A program made the position numbers and the translations under genes. Shown here piece after piece: positions 1 through 12,696 of a stretch of DNA of 64,000 nt (positions are counted from its first letter, which is position 1; each line of letters starts with the position of its first letter). Where the stretch lies: NCBI RefSeq assembly GCF_037975245.1, contig NC_092574.1:4142213-4206212 (forward strand), in the 5' to 3' direction. The notes below the pieces were generated by a model. That model searched no databases. It saw nothing but the letters and a program-made list of their open reading frames with translations, and had not been told where the DNA came from. The stretch comes from Apostichopus japonicus (Eukaryota > Echinodermata > Holothuroidea > Aspidochirotida > Stichopodidae).

Positions 1-2471
1 GTAATAAAAAAAGTTTAAGAATTTTGACCAAAGGTGACCATATTTGAATATCTAGCATATTTGGGGCCAAAACAGCATACCTTTAAGTCAGAAGCCATAA
101 AGAAGGCTTGAATGGTACACCCATAACTAATAAGTAAGTGTGAAAACACACCAAGCAAAGTAATAATTAAAAATTCATAATTAAACAAATTAATAATAGA
201 ACAAACATGGTACAACACTATGATGCAACAGTTACCAATTTCAAGGTATAGACACATACGTAGACACAATGCTGTTCTTGCAGCTGACACATATGTAAAA
301 GGCTAAATTCTTTAAAATGGCAGAAAACTATGTAATCGATAATCTTACACTGACCAAAATGTGAATCAATGAAATGATAGCTTTGAGGAGCTTGTATTTG
401 GTATTTCTGGCATAAAAGTCAAAGAGAAGGTACTTGAAGTGGTTCAGAGAGGGTGTAGTGTTAAAACACTACCAGTTTGTAGACAAGGTAGATGGGAAAG
501 TGCAAATAAATGTGATAGATTCTTTAAGTTGTAATTTGAAAGGTGTTTTAGGGGTACTCATTTACATCAGCAAAGGCTTAGACTATAGACTAAGTAACTC
601 TATATTTGCTAATTCTCAATGACTGTACCTTTTGGAATCAGCGATGCTGACAAAATTGACGCATACTATCTTAATCTTGATTATATATAGCAGGCAATAT
701 TCATACCTAAAAGAGGGTCCATGATAATTACTCTTCAAGGGTTATACACACATTTTTAACCCTTGACCAACAACTTAGTCCAGCAGCAACTTATTGTTGC
801 TTCTTTGTACAAACTTTCAGTCAATACAAACTGTATGAAACCCATTACATAAAACACACATTAATTACACTGGCAATGCTTACTACAGTGCTGTACTTTA
901 TGATTCAATGAAAACAGGAAACTAATCTGGATGCTGCTCAAAAATATACAACCCTGGTTTACTCATTAAAATGATTCAGTACATCAAAGAAAGAACAAGT
1001 TCACCAATTAAATTTCATTTATACTGGGTTTAATAAACATTCAAAGCATTTTAAAGATTTACAGATATAAATAGTAAAAAAGAACATGCAGGACCACTGT
1101 GAGTATGGGACAGATCAAGAAATCTGGTCTAGTTTGCTTAGGTCTACTAGCAGAAACCTTTGCAGACATTTGTAAATAAATCAAAAGCCATATAGAACTT
1201 CTTCCCCTTAGCAACATCTAGGGAGATTCCCTTTGGAATCAAACTGCTCCTGTTTAAGAGTAGATGTTAGTTTTAATATATATTAATGTTGACTTGTCAT
1301 TTAGCCTTTGAAGAAGTTCCTGCTAGGATCGAAATGTCAGGCCAACTTACTTTTATACATTCTCCTACACAGGATCTCTAGTGGATGAGCAGGTTGCTAC
1401 AGTTTTATTTTATTTTGATATATTAATGCAGACAGATTATATGATCATTATATATAGTCAAAGGTGAGAAGTTTGGGCGACACAGTCTAATATGTTAGCA
1501 TTTAATGTCCCTCCTCATGGCATCCCTCCACACCTATTTCTAAATCATAAATTACAAAAAGACAAAAATCTCTCATTCTTTAGCAGACACATTTCATGAA
1601 GAAAAACCTTGAAGTGTCAATACATGTTTGCCGATGAATTTCGGAAAACAAACTTCCGAAGCAGATTCAATGTTTTTTATTCTAAATGCACTCTGACCAG
1701 GTGGGTTTTATGAAGAAAAGCTGTCGCAATCGAAAGAAAGATATTTGCCCTTATGGTGCGAACGATTTACCATAAAATCACTGCGACCACCCATATCAGC
1801 ATGTTCACAAACATGTAACCTATATGCTTGTATCGTCCACTCATAAGTCCTATGCATAACGTTCGTAAACAAAACATAGAGATTTGATTGGCGCATGATC
1901 TGTTGGGCGGGGATTGCAAAATTTGAGTGAAGTTTGTAGAATCTACGGACTTGTTAAAAAATCTGGCAAATTTTATTCAGCTCAAAATGTTTAACGACAG
2001 ATAACTCAATAAAAATAATTATAATTAATATGAAAATTGCAAAGAACAGTGTTATTTTCACTGAGCTATCAAGGGCAGTAAGCTGGAAAGGTCAAAGTTA
2101 AAATTTGCCAAACACACATTGAGACTTTAAAAGGTCTTGACTTTCTGATCCATGACCAGTACTTACATAAGACTGTCAGAAACTGTTACAAAAGAGATTA
2201 CAACATCAGGGTCAAATTGTTCATGTGTGTGGTCACACACTGCAAATTCAATTCACTTTTCTTTCTTTCTTGTTTTTGTTTCTCAAAGTCAGTCCTTTTC
2301 ACAGAGAAGAGTGATCTACAGTGTTAACAGTAGTATTATAATCGACTAGTTTAGTGTGAATACACAAAACGTGGTGAAGGATAGGGTCAAATGAGGTGGT
2401 CAATTGGAGAGAATAATATCATTACTTCATACAAATAATAACCTGGAGAAACAAAGAAAGGGTAGACTTAC
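1..2471. other. Intron / non-coding flank of the ARAP-like gene
   Basis: No coding exon was recognised here. The PH-domain exon at 2472-2527 ends in a splice donor pointing left, so this stretch should be intron and the rest of the gene lies further left or outside the window. The only structured item seen is a Penelope-tail-like hairpin near 1308-1345. Confidence 0.5.
1308..1345 (+). repeat. Penelope-like 3' tail remnant with hammerhead-like fold
   Basis: The segment reads TTGAAGA-A-GTTCCT-gct-AGGATC-GAAA followed by TGTCAGGCC. It has the same arrangement (core-like heptamer, one extra A, short hairpin with a 3-nt loop, then GAAA) as the Penelope-like element tail at 56785-56812. One T-T mismatch lies in the stem. 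No protein-coding part is attached, so this is a tail fragment only. Confidence 0.4.
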
Positions 2472-2527
2472 CCATTGTTGGAATAAAGATTCATGTAACC
2501 ACTCTTTTCTGGCTTGGCGTCCTGTCC
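2472..2527 (-). CDS. ARAP-like gene, exon encoding the start of a PH domain
   Basis: Minus-strand exon of 56 bp. It is preceded by a TTCTCCAG acceptor and followed by a GTAAGT donor (complement of 2466-2471). In phase 0 it reads GQDAKPEKSGYMNLYSNN and then two bases of the next codon. The KSGYMNLY segment matches the first beta strand of a PH domain, where a Gly-Tyr/Trp-Leu/Met pattern opens the fold. The phase fits the exons at 5353-5412, 16179-16268 and 29093-31415, all of which end in phase 0. The rest of the PH domain is not in the window. Assignment to this gene is by phase, strand and domain order; a transcript would prove it. Confidence 0.65.
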
Positions 2528-5352
2528 CTGGAGAAGGTAAATATTCAAATTGATTAGAAAGGATGAACCAAGAGTCCAAGGAGAGTATGAACAACCTGAA
2601 CTAGACAATGCCAAACATCAGATCTGACTCATTCATGATTGATTTCCTACAAACTATTATTTTCATATTTAGATCAATGCTTTTAATTCACTATTAACAT
2701 TATGTTAATAATTAATTCAACCCTCCATTTTCATTAATATCAATTTACACAGATTTTCTCTTCTCAACCACTTTTTTTTTCTGAATGTGATCCATCACCT
2801 TACTATCGGTATCAGTGCAGCTTTAAGGATTAAACTTCATATGCACAACTTTGTAATTTAATGTTGGATGTACTTTTAATACTGTGTATAACACTACAAT
2901 GTAATATGGGATTATAAATCTATAACACTTTACCTTCTTAGCTAATTATAAGTTCCTCACACTGCTAACTAAGTTATAAAGGCTTTATCATCCATCTGGA
3001 TTAACCTTACCTAAGAATTCTCACTTCCTAATTTGAAACCACAGAGCCCTATCACATTTAACCTAATAGGACCTAGATAGCCTATTCTTATGTTATCACA
3101 AATTTTCTGTGGTTGGGAAGAACTAAGGTGTAAACTAACCCAATTTTTGTTAAATAAAGCATTCTTGTAATGGCCTGGATCTGTCGGCCTACATGAGAGA
3201 AATCTCTTTTGTCTAATCTACACTTTTATGCCTCGACCTTCCAAAATTATGTCATAGCATGAGTTGTGTGGTATAACGCTTATAAATGCCATTCCACATA
3301 GCACTGCAATATATGCAGACTTAATACACAGCTACCTTCCTTGTGGCTATCCCATAAACATACATAAATATGCAAGTTAATACATACATGTTAAGTCTCA
3401 CTTTGTAGTTACTAAACAAACATCCAGCTCTTTCTCAATATGGAATCCAACTAGGATACAAAATATTCCATCCATTACCAAATCTAAACCGAAAGTTAAA
3501 GGTCACTGGCTACTGCCATGACCCAGACTGACTATCAATGACAGATACTGCCAGTGGGAGGTACTATACCTTCCACTGAGAAGACCAAATCAAGCCATGT
3601 GAAAGTATATTCGCCAACCATACAATTGTTTTTATTGGGATATAGAGAGCAATTTAACTTTCTCTTTTCAACAGTCCACCACACACTTGTCTTAACTTAT
3701 CTATATTTCATATATATGTTCATGATTTCAATGGATTTAATGGCAGATATAGCTCAGTTTCCATGATAAATACTGAGTCCTCAGAAATATTAATATAAAA
3801 AATTCCTTATATGTATCAGAATATTTCAGCAATATATTAGTTGAAGAACACAGTTTGATTACAGTAAATAGCTAAACAAAAACCTATCTTCATGTTTAAA
3901 TAATGACCTGAAATTTTGGACAATACCTTTATCTCACACACTGTTATAAACACACTGTTTTCACGTTAGCAGAGAGTGTAGTATTAACACTGTATTACTT
4001 AGAGATTGGTAGGATGCAGGTGAAGGTATTAGACTGGGGACATGGAATCACTGCTCTAACAGAGCAGTCTAACAGCATTGCATCGTTAGGGCTAAACGAG
4101 CATGTCAACATATAAAAAGAAGCTGTAAACAAGTAGCAAGAACATGAAAATACAAATACCACCTATAGCGTGTGTGCTAAGAACAAAAGGCAGGAAACTA
4201 ACGAAGCAATTCGCGGAACTGCTACCCAGGTAACGCTCACGGAGGAAACCTAGGGCGGAAGTCACTTTAAACAAAACAGCCCCCAAAAACCCTCACTTAA
4301 ACAAGAGAAGGATACTCATCAGGCTGTTGAAACACTGTAAGCTCCTTAATAATCCAAAGGAAGAAAATTTCTGAATCCTCAGTTACCAAAAAGGACGAAT
4401 TCCGAAGAAAGAATATCCCCTCGAATATACATGTATAGACACTTTGCACTTTGAATGGTAAACTGAGAACATGGGCAATGACCGGAAGGGCTGGTAATAG
4501 AGGCGCACAGTGTTAAAAGGTCACTAGGACATTCTAGGCACGGTAGAACGTGGTGCTAAGGTTGTGAGGAGACAGGTAAGCGAGGAGCAAAGCAAATCCT
4601 CCCATATCTCTGGAAACATAACAACACACCAACATGTACTTTTGAAAGAGCAAAGACTTTTTCGGCTAGAAAAGGATATTTTCAACCACTAACCACAGGA
4701 TTACAAGATCTGTGCTCTAACAACTGAGCTAAAAGTAATATGAGAACTAAGAAAACTGGAAGATTGTTCATCAACATGGCATAGGGCATAAATTTAACAA
4801 TTTTAATGGCTTGCATTTTTTATTGCAAGTAATTGCAAATGCAGCTGGGAGTAAATACAGCTGCAGACAGCTAAATGTTAACAGACGTTATGACACAGAA
4901 TACATAACCAATGTTCCACTAATGTATATGTATTTTCACATACATCGTAGATATTTTGGTGTTTCATTAACTTATACTCGCAGCACATTCAAGTGACTGT
5001 CGTTTCAACTCTGGATCAATGAAATTCATTTGAACATAGCCCTCTAATATTCACACATAACTGGGTATGCATGAATCCATTTAAGTGGAAACAACCATTT
5101 TAATACCTTAAGACTCCTACTTACCTACTGCTGATTTAATCCATTCACTGGTTAATGTGGGACATTCAGCACAGCACAAATACAGCTTTTAAGTTGATAA
5201 TTAAGCCCATAATAATACACCAACAATTAATGCTTTGAATGTTACGTGGGGTTGGGTAGTTAACAGTTGATGCAAATAAGTATCAGATCTCCATACACGA
5301 AACAGAGACTGAAACCTGCAAAAGCAAACCGAAAGAGCAATGTACTTGTTAC
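2528..5352. other. Intron of the ARAP-like gene
   Basis: Low-complexity AT-rich intron between two phase-0 exons on the minus strand. No further exon was recognised. A degenerate tRNA-like segment lies at 4667-4735. Confidence 0.5.
4667..4735 (-). pseudogene. Degenerate tRNA-like sequence (tRNA-Thr-like)
   Basis: On the minus strand the segment has a good A box (TAGCTCAGTTGTTAGAGC) and an anticodon-loop-like CTTGTAA, which would give a TGT (Thr) anticodon. The B box is eroded (GGTTGAAAATATCC against GGTTCGANTCC) and the anticodon stem is mismatched. It is a tRNA pseudogene or the head of a decayed tRNA-derived SINE, not a functional tRNA. Confidence 0.45.
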
Positions 5353-5412
5353 CTCTTTTAAGTCTTGTGGTAACTTCTGGTAAGTCTCCGACACCTTTTG
5401 TAAAGTTCGTTG
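5353..5412 (-). CDS. ARAP-like gene, small linker exon
   Basis: Minus-strand exon of 60 bp with acceptor TTTCTTTGCAG and donor GTAACA. Both ends are phase 0. It reads QRTLQKVSETYQKLPQDLKE, a polar, probably helical linker. Joined after the exon at 16179-16268 and before the PH exon at 2472-2527, the reading frame stays open. Two other frames through the same 60 bases are less attractive: one contains a stop, and the third is open but breaks the phase match with its neighbours. No domain is recognisable in it alone. Confidence 0.55.
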
Positions 5413-6936
5413 CTGCAAAGAAATAATACAAGATAAGTGATACGCGAGCGAATACATTAGGAAGAAACATCATTTGAAGAGGAACACTATGTCTTACAGA
5501 AACCATTAATAAAGACTAAGAACTTTCATTAATTCATATAAAGGAAACAACTGTAGCAATGATTGTTAATCTTCAGTCTATATTCTTTTGGACAATAAAT
5601 GGACAGGTTAAATAGGACTAAGTTGACACATTTTGACATATTTGGTATGCGGAGTGTAATATATAAAGGATTATTGTCATATATGTATCAATGGGATATT
5701 CCATGAGGTCTTTGGTCCAAAGAATGAAGACAACCCCTTTGTTCTCATAATAGTAACTAAGATGGGATATCAATTTGGAGAAGTCAACCATCAAACAGCT
5801 TACAAATGCAACAACTTCTGACCACTTCCCTCAATCCTTCTCCTTTCATGCTAACCTCACGACTAGTAAATTGAATAAACTATTTAATGGCAAAGCATCA
5901 ATTTCTATCTTCAGTACAGGACAAAAGAAACCAATGATATAATGGTGATTTATACAATACAACAGATTCTTACTATATGCAAAGAGGTACACTAGTTCAA
6001 TCTTATTTCCCATTGCAAACCATGATCTTAACCTTTAACCAGTTTGTGAAAAATGTATGTGTTTCCTTCAGGAAGTTGAAAGAACAAAGAAGACTGCAGT
6101 ACTTAGACATACATAGCAGCAGTAATAGTATAAGAATCAAGTTCAATATACTGCTGAACACACAACACAAATATGTATATGGACTCCAAAACATGCATCC
6201 AAGTATTTCAGAGTACCACCCATGGAAACTCACAGTTCAATTGGTAACTACTTCAAATTAATACTTTGAATTCATAGGTTATATTATAAGTGCTATAAAT
6301 TTCTGCACAGTTTTAACACAGGTTTGTTTTCTCATTCCTGACGCTAATACTGCTGAATCATGTCCAGAGATATGATCACTGAATTTCAGCAAATGTTTCA
6401 CATTCATTATGAAAAATAAATGCACGTCTTAAACTTTGTCTTGGGGTACGATACCAATACAATAGTGCCTAGTGGGGCATACCTGATCTCTATAGCATCA
6501 TTTATCATATAAACACTGTTACAATTGACACACAGGTACCTACAGCCTTCATTGATGCCACAATAATGATGTCATTGATCATGTGTTTGTCAACACAAAC
6601 ACATCAAAAAACACATTAATCATCCCAATATAAGCTAAAATGACCACAAAATGATCATAAGTTGGTCAAACTTAAAGGAATAATGAAAGCCGGGATCGAT
6701 TGAGTTGTTCCTCTCTGAGTTGTTCCTCTCTGATGTCATCAATATATATGCAATTTCAAGCATATTACATAATCAATGACGGCTACTGTATATTGTGGTG
6801 AGGTCTTAGGAGCCAATTTTCAAAGCGATCCTATTCAGTCAAACAGGAAGCGGTTAACTTAAAAGTTCGAATATTAGAGAGTTTTTAGGTTACTGCATGA
6901 ATAATATAAATTTTCTTTGATCCCTGCCTTCATTAT

Positions 6937-7158
6937 TCATTTAATACTTCCTTTCCTGTCACATATACAGCATGTTTCCTCACTGGAATACTTTGTAATT
7001 TTATGATCTACACCATCTGTGAATAATTTGTAGGATCCTGCAGTGAGAACTCTAAATTTCTGTCTGATTTTGGTCCAATTATGTTTTCTCTTCAGAATGC
7101 TAAAAACTGGTAATTCATATCCAGAAAACATGATGACTTTAATTAAGTAAATATGCAA
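6937..7158 (-). repeat. Dispersed repeat copy (pair with 17258-17443)
   Basis: On the minus strand this segment and 17258-17443 share a stretch reading approximately TTCACA-ATG-TGTAGATCATAAAA, plus weaker similarity upstream. Both translate to similar peptides (FTDGVDHKI and FTNDVDHKT). Neither copy has convincing splice sites, so I read them as two old copies of a dispersed repeat rather than exons. Confidence 0.3.
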
Positions 7159-8365
7159 AATTACTCATCATGTTAAACTTTACATCTTTGGCTACAACCC
7201 TACTGTGTCCCTGTACTCGTCCTTTCTCCCCCCCCCCCTTCCCCCACCCCCATCTCACCAAACTAAGGAGTATGAAAACTTAACAAATATGTCACCATTG
7301 AAGGGATAATATTCAGAAGCAAAATTGAATAATCATGAACATGATGAGCTCTTTTCTGAAAACTTCTGTGTGTGTTAAGTCTTCAATAGTGCTCAAACAT
7401 ACCCAATGTGGAATGCTAAACTTCCTACAACACTATATGGTCATGTCACTTGAAAATGGATAAATTACACCACTTTTGTGCAAAATGTCCAAAGGATTAC
7501 ATGACAAAAATACAAAAATGTCCCACTTTTATGAAGTTTATAGAGGTTAATGAGTTACATCTTGGAATAAGGCATTTTCTACTGCTGTGAAGGACAACAA
7601 TATTTCACCCAAAATATACTAAGAGACCAAACATGAACCAGTACCTCAAAGGGGGTTTTCTTGTGCGTTCCCAACGTAAACTTAATCTGCTAATTGACAT
7701 GAACCAATGTCTAGTAATAAAGTTGCAGAGGAGCTTGAAAGTTGAATATTGAATATTTAATATCGATGGCCTTTTAATGAGCAATATTTCCCCTACACTT
7801 AACAGTAAAACTTAATCTAAATAACTAAGTAAAGAATGACAATGCTAAAGCATTTTTTTACAAGCCATATTATTTAAATAGTATAGCTACTCTCTCTCCA
7901 CACAAACACACCTAGAGCCCTTATCTCATATCACAATGTTTACCAAAACAAGACGGTTAATCCATGCACCATAATATCTTTAATTTAGCTACATATATAT
8001 CACAAATAGGAAATAGCATACACAAGGAAATACAGATAAGAGGAAGTTATAATGTTTATTATCAGACATATCCTGGTTGATTCAATATACACTGAACTGG
8101 TGATATCATCTTACCACAGAGTTGAAAGATTCAATAAAGAAACATTGTTCAAATATTACCTTGCAATAATGAGTTACAGTCAAGCTTAAAGCAAGACAAC
8201 CATTGATAATGGTACAGAGACTGGACATTGCACTACACCATATTATATTGGTGTTTGGTACAGGGATAGAGAATTTTCATCACTCATCCCCCTCCCCCAC
8301 CGCACACCCCCCCCTCAAAAACGCACACAAAAGCAAGAAAGTACTGCATCAATTTCATTAGGTAT

Positions 8366-8630
8366 AGTAGCTGGTGTTTGGAGTTGCTCTCATAACAAGC
8401 CTGACCATACAGTAGCTGGTGTTGGGGGCTACTCTAATAAGCCTGACCATACAGTAGCTGGTGTTGGGGGCTACTCTAATAAGCCTGCCCATACAGTAGC
8501 TGGTGTTGGGGGTTGCTCTCATAAGCCTGACCATACAGTAGCTGGTGTTGGGGGCTACTCTAATAAGCCTGACCATACAGTAGCTGGTGTTGGGGCTTGC
8601 TCTCATAAGCCTGACCATACAGTAGCTGAA
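8366..8630. repeat. 42-bp minisatellite, about 6.5 copies
   Basis: The phrase AGTAGCTGGTGTTGGGGG recurs at 8366, 8411, 8453, 8495, 8536, 8578 and 8620, a period of 41-45 bp. Because 42 is divisible by three, the minus strand stays open and would encode a 14-residue repeat of the type MVRLxRxxPNTSYC. This is a by-product of the period; there is no sign of a gene. Confidence 0.85.
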
Positions 8631-8972
8631 GTGTGTTGTAATTCAGGACATTGCCAGTGAGAAATTGATTGAGTCAGTGGACTATTTATGCACAGTTTGC
8701 AAGTTTTGGCAAACTTGTGGCTTAAATTGTTAGATTCTAGTCCTGCTTTGTCTGAAGACTGTTAAATGAGACACCAATGAAAAGCATTCCTTCCTCTACC
8801 TGCTTGTATTGACTAAAATAGTGACTAATGGCTGTGATGTGACAACTACCTTTCAGTAGCATTCCAATTTGATAATGCTATTATACAAATATTTCAGCTG
8901 TATCCGGTTCATAAGGGTATACTTTTATGCACAGTAACAAAAGACAAGTTTCATCAAAAGTTTAATCTGTAA

Positions 8973-9376
8973 AGGCCCGGTCACACTATACCGATTTTTT
9001 ATCGGAATACTATCCGATTTTCCCAGAGGAATCGAAACAGACAGTTTTTCGTTCGGGTCTTCTAGCCACAGTGATAAAGGACCTGATTTGCTATCTGTTG
9101 AGCCATTCCGACGTGGAATAGCCATCTCCTAACTTTTGATATTGACTCCGTTTCCTTTTATCGGTTAGCTATCCGATTTCTCTTCCGATTTTTATCGTTT
9201 TTCGATGTGACGTCACTTCAGAATGTAGTCCGTTCCAGAACCCTCAGATTTGGAGTAGGTATTCGAATATTCCACTGCATTCATTACATTCACTACCACA
9301 AACCTCACTCTTCGTCCTAAAATCGGAAAAATCGGACCGTATTCCGATAAAATATCGCTGTAGTGTGACCGGGCCT
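8973..9376. mobile_element. Non-autonomous Harbinger-like MITE
   Basis: A 404-bp element bounded by 16-bp perfect terminal inverted repeats AGGCCCGGTCACACTA. It is flanked on both sides by TAA (8970-8972 and 9377-9379), a 3-bp target duplication of the PIF/Harbinger type. The inner parts carry further inverted ATCGG/CCGAT words. No transposase is encoded. Superfamily assignment rests on the TSD length and is an inference. Confidence 0.75.
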
Positions 9377-9595
9377 TAACTCTAGGAAGTCTCATAACAA
9401 AGCATATCTATGACATCAGTGTGTCTTATTACCTAAGGGAATTTCAAGAACACCTCTTAGTGCTATTTCCTACAAAATAGAACAGCATACTTCCAGTTTT
9501 ACCATAAAATAGAAAACAACATATTTAGGCATATATGCTTTTACATATTGACAGAATCCCCAAACCTTACCTGGTTTGTGAATAAACGAGCGACG

Positions 9596-9700
9596 TACTC
9601 ACCTCCTATAACCTTATGCATTACCGTATTTACCTCGCTCAAGCATCTGGCAATTATTTGTATGTGTGTGTGCCTGTGTGGCCATCTCCCTTCCGTAAAT
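9596..9700. repeat. Left inverted terminal repeat of the DIRS-like element
   Basis: It matches the reverse complement of 12878-12988 with scattered differences. Shared words include CTCCTATAACCTTATGCATT, GCATCTGGCAATT and GGCCATCTCCCTTCC. Confidence 0.8.
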
Positions 9701-10019
9701 TCCAGGCCGCACTGGTGCGGCACCGGACGGAGAAGGGGAGAGGAGCGACCAAAGGGCAGAAAACCCCAAGGATACATCCAAAAAGTGGTTCTCACCTGAA
9801 GAGACCCCGGCGGGCTGCGGCAGGTGACAGGTGGGTCCTGAGTGGGTCGTCGGTGGGTGCAGGCGGGACCCCAGCGACATCCCTCGGACATTCCTGGGAG
9901 AAAGTGGCCGCCACGTGGTCATGTCTGCGGGGCCAGCTCCCCTGGTATCCGAGGAAGGTATCCGACGTGGTTGTATGGTTCCGTCCGCGAGGTCCCCCAT
10001 CGTGGGGAGGCAGGCCGGG

Positions 10020-10128
10020 ATGTTATATGAGGCAAGTACGTTGCTCGTTAATTCACAAACCAGGTAAGGTTTGGGGAATCACAGCTGGTACTCCCTTACC
10101 TCATATAACCTTATGCATTGGTGACACA
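10020..10128. repeat. Internal complementary region of the DIRS-like element
   Basis: It contains the reverse complement of 9553-9600 (ATTCACAAACCAGGTAAGG and the neighbouring CAAGTAC), followed by a forward copy of the terminal start (TATAACCTTATGCATT). The region thus spans the joined element ends, as expected for the circle-junction template in DIRS replication. Confidence 0.75.
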
Positions 10129-11564
10129 GGAGCCCTGGCGGTGGGCTGAGGATCTCGAGGGCAGCGGCCCCAGGGCAGCTCGGGCAAAATCCCCTTCGGT
10201 GGCAGGAGTGTTTGTTAGGTAGCAGGCCACAAAGGAGGACGGAGTATTCCAGGCCGCTGCTTTCATGATATCTTCCAGGGGAATTCCCCGGAACCACGCC
10301 CTGGACGTGGCGTGGCCTCGGACGTCGTGTGCCCGGACGGGTTCCCCAGGCTGCGCATGGTCCCGGATGAGGTAGGCCATCTACCGCGAAATGGTGTCCT
10401 TTGAGGCCGGAGTGTATGGCGACCTTGGTAAGATGAAGAGCCTGTTCGAGGTACGTAAGTGTTTGGTTCTTTGGACGTACCACTTAAGGGCTCGAACGTG
10501 GCACCAGCGCTTGCCTTCCACGATCGATGAAGCCTGTGACAAACTCGGGAGGAAGATCTCAATTGGAGTGAAGGTTACTGTCTGATTCTTTGGAAGGAAG
10601 TGCGGGTCAGGCAGTAACCTGACTCCTCCTGGCTCGAACCTTGTGAACCCCCGCTGAAGGGTGAGGGCGTGGAGGCAGCTTCTGCGTCTAGCCGAGGCGG
10701 CCGCGACTAAGAAAAGGGTTTTGTGAGTGAGCTTGTCCAGCGGCGCATTGTGTAATGGCTCGTATGGAGAGCCCGCCGAGGCCGTCAAGACCTCGTGAAG
10801 AGCCCAAGATGGGGCCAGGCGGCGCCTGGGTGGGCGTCTGTGGAACATTCCCGTTAGGACGTGACGGAGGACCGAGTTGGTTCCTACGGAGGAAACCCGT
10901 TGTGAACCGCCGCTATCGCTGAGCGGTAGTTCCTAATTGTATTTATCTGTTTCCCTTCCCGGAAGAGTTCCAGGAGGAAGGTCACCACCTGGTCTACTGT
11001 GGCCTCCACGGGATCAACAGCGTTGTCCCTGGCCCAAACGTAGTACTGTTGCAGTCTTGAATCGTTCATTTTAATTGTGGACTGCTGGCTGGCATCCACT
11101 GCAACGTCCGCAACCTCCGGTGGAAACCCCGCTGCTTGGAGCGAGAGCCGGAGAGTTTCCACGCAGCTAGATGGAGGCTTGTGACGTCGGGGTGGGTGAT
11201 TTGGCCGCTCCGCTGGGTGAGGAGCTTGGCGGCCAGCGGAAACTTGAACGGTAGGTCCAACCAGCATCTCGATGAGGAGTGGGAACCATGTTTGTTTGGG
11301 CCAGCAAGGCGCGATCAAAAGCATGTCCGCTTCCACGTCGCGAAGCATGGTGAGAGCTCTCCGGAGCAACCCCAGTGGGGGAAATCGTATATTGAGAGAC
11401 CCGCCCACGAGACGACTAGAGCGTCCGTCTTCCAGGCCCGCGGGTCGTGGTATCTGGTGCAGAACGTCGGCAGTTTGGCATTCTTGGCCGCCGCAAACAT
11501 GTCGACGGACGGCCTGCCGAATAGGTGGAACACGTGATCGACCCACGTTCGGGAGAGCTCCCAT
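10111..11564 (-). pseudogene. DIRS tyrosine recombinase, frame-broken
   Basis: Three consecutive minus-strand frames carry the parts. The N-terminal core-binding region contains VDQVVTFLLELFREGKQINT and NYRSAIAAVHNGFPP (10884-11100). A central segment ARRRSCLHALTL near 10680 supplies the first catalytic Arg. The C-terminal part has the H-x-x-R motif (RAHDVRGHATSRAW, about 10305-10345) and the tyrosine candidate in FVACYL (about 10215-10235). Just upstream (11315-11533) is the conserved linker VDMFAAAKNAKLPTF seen between RNase H and recombinase in DIRS. Frameshifts near 10380 and 10850 disable it. Confidence 0.75.
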
Positions 11565-11770
11565 TCCCCATTGTCAAGATACCCCCTGGACAGTGCGTCT
11601 GCCAGTACATTGTCCTTCCCTGCCAGGTGGGCCGCCCGTAGGCCGATCCGGAGGGAGTCGCAGAGGACGAGCAGTCCTGCGCAGGAGAACCAGGGATCGA
11701 GTGCCCCCTTGGCGATTGATGTATGCCACGGTCGTGGTGTTGTCTCACCGGACCGTGACAGTGTGGCCCG

Positions 11771-12310
11771 TTAGTGGGCTGCCCAGTGACGTACGGCCCT
11801 CAGGACCACCTCCGTCTCTAGGACGTTGATATGGAGTCCCCTCTCGGGCTCTGCCCATTTGCTGACGACTGTGTGAGTGCCCCAAATAGCCCCCCAACTG
11901 CTGAAGGAAGCATCCCTCGTGATCGACGTCGTGGGAGCTGCCGCGATCTTGTCCGACTCCACCCACCATGTGAGGAACAGGCGTCGTCCCGTCGCTAGTG
12001 GGATTGACGTTGCCGGGGACGACCGGTCCGGGGTATAGTGTTTGAGGAAGTGCCCCTGGAGCGGCCGCATCCTGAGTCTGCACAGATCCAGGTCTGTGAA
12101 GCTCGTCATCTTTCCCGACAGGCGCTGCCACGTGAGCGCGGGGCTATTCCGTTTGCCCAGTATTTGCTTGGCAGTCGGGTAGACCATGCCGCGGACGAAG
12201 TCGAGACAGGCCCCTAAGTAGACGATCGATTGAGCGGGCACGAGGGCGGATTTCTCGACATTGACTATCCAGCCCAGTCCCGTCAGGAGGGGGAGACAGT
12301 GGCGTCTGTA
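11771..12310 (-). pseudogene. DIRS RNase H and RT connection
   Basis: The minus-strand frame reads LGWIVNVEKSALVPAQSIVYLG (RT thumb/connection) and then TSITRDASFSSWGAIWG and HINVLETEVVLRAVRHW, the DIRS/Ty3-type RNase H with its catalytic Asp. It lies in a different frame from the RT palm upstream, so a frameshift near 12300 separates them. Confidence 0.7.
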
Positions 12311-12696
12311 CTGGCGAGTGCTCCCCGCTGGGAGTTGCCGAGTACGATCCAATCGTCTAGATAGGCGAACATCATTACCCCCTTTCGACGGAGGTGAGCC
12401 AGGACCGCCCTCGTCACCCTGGTGAAGACCCTGGGCGACGTGAAGAGGCCAAATGGCAGCGCTGTGAAGCGGTAGTCTGTCACCCTGCACCTGAACACGA
12501 GGAAACGCTGGTCCTCGCGTCGGATGCGGATATGTAAGTACGCATCCTTTAGATCGATGGAGGATGCCCACATCCCTGGGCACAGTAGGCAGAGGATTGA
12601 AGAGAGGGTCTCCATCCTGAACCTCGCTGGTCGGACGAACCTCCTGTTGAGAGGTCTGAGGTTAAGGATGGGCCTCCAAGTCCCGTTTTTCTTCAC
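12283..12696 (-). pseudogene. DIRS reverse transcriptase palm/fingers
   Basis: The reading frame contains GTWRPILNLRPLNRRFV, ASSIDLKDAYLHIRI (first catalytic Asp), FTALPFGLFTSPRVFTRV and the catalytic box FAYLDDWIV (about 12345-12372). YLDD and the LNLRPLN block are typical of DIRS/Ty3-like RTs. The frame ends in an aberrant tail after NSQRGAL because of a frameshift, and the N-terminus is lost at the junction near 12700. Confidence 0.85.
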
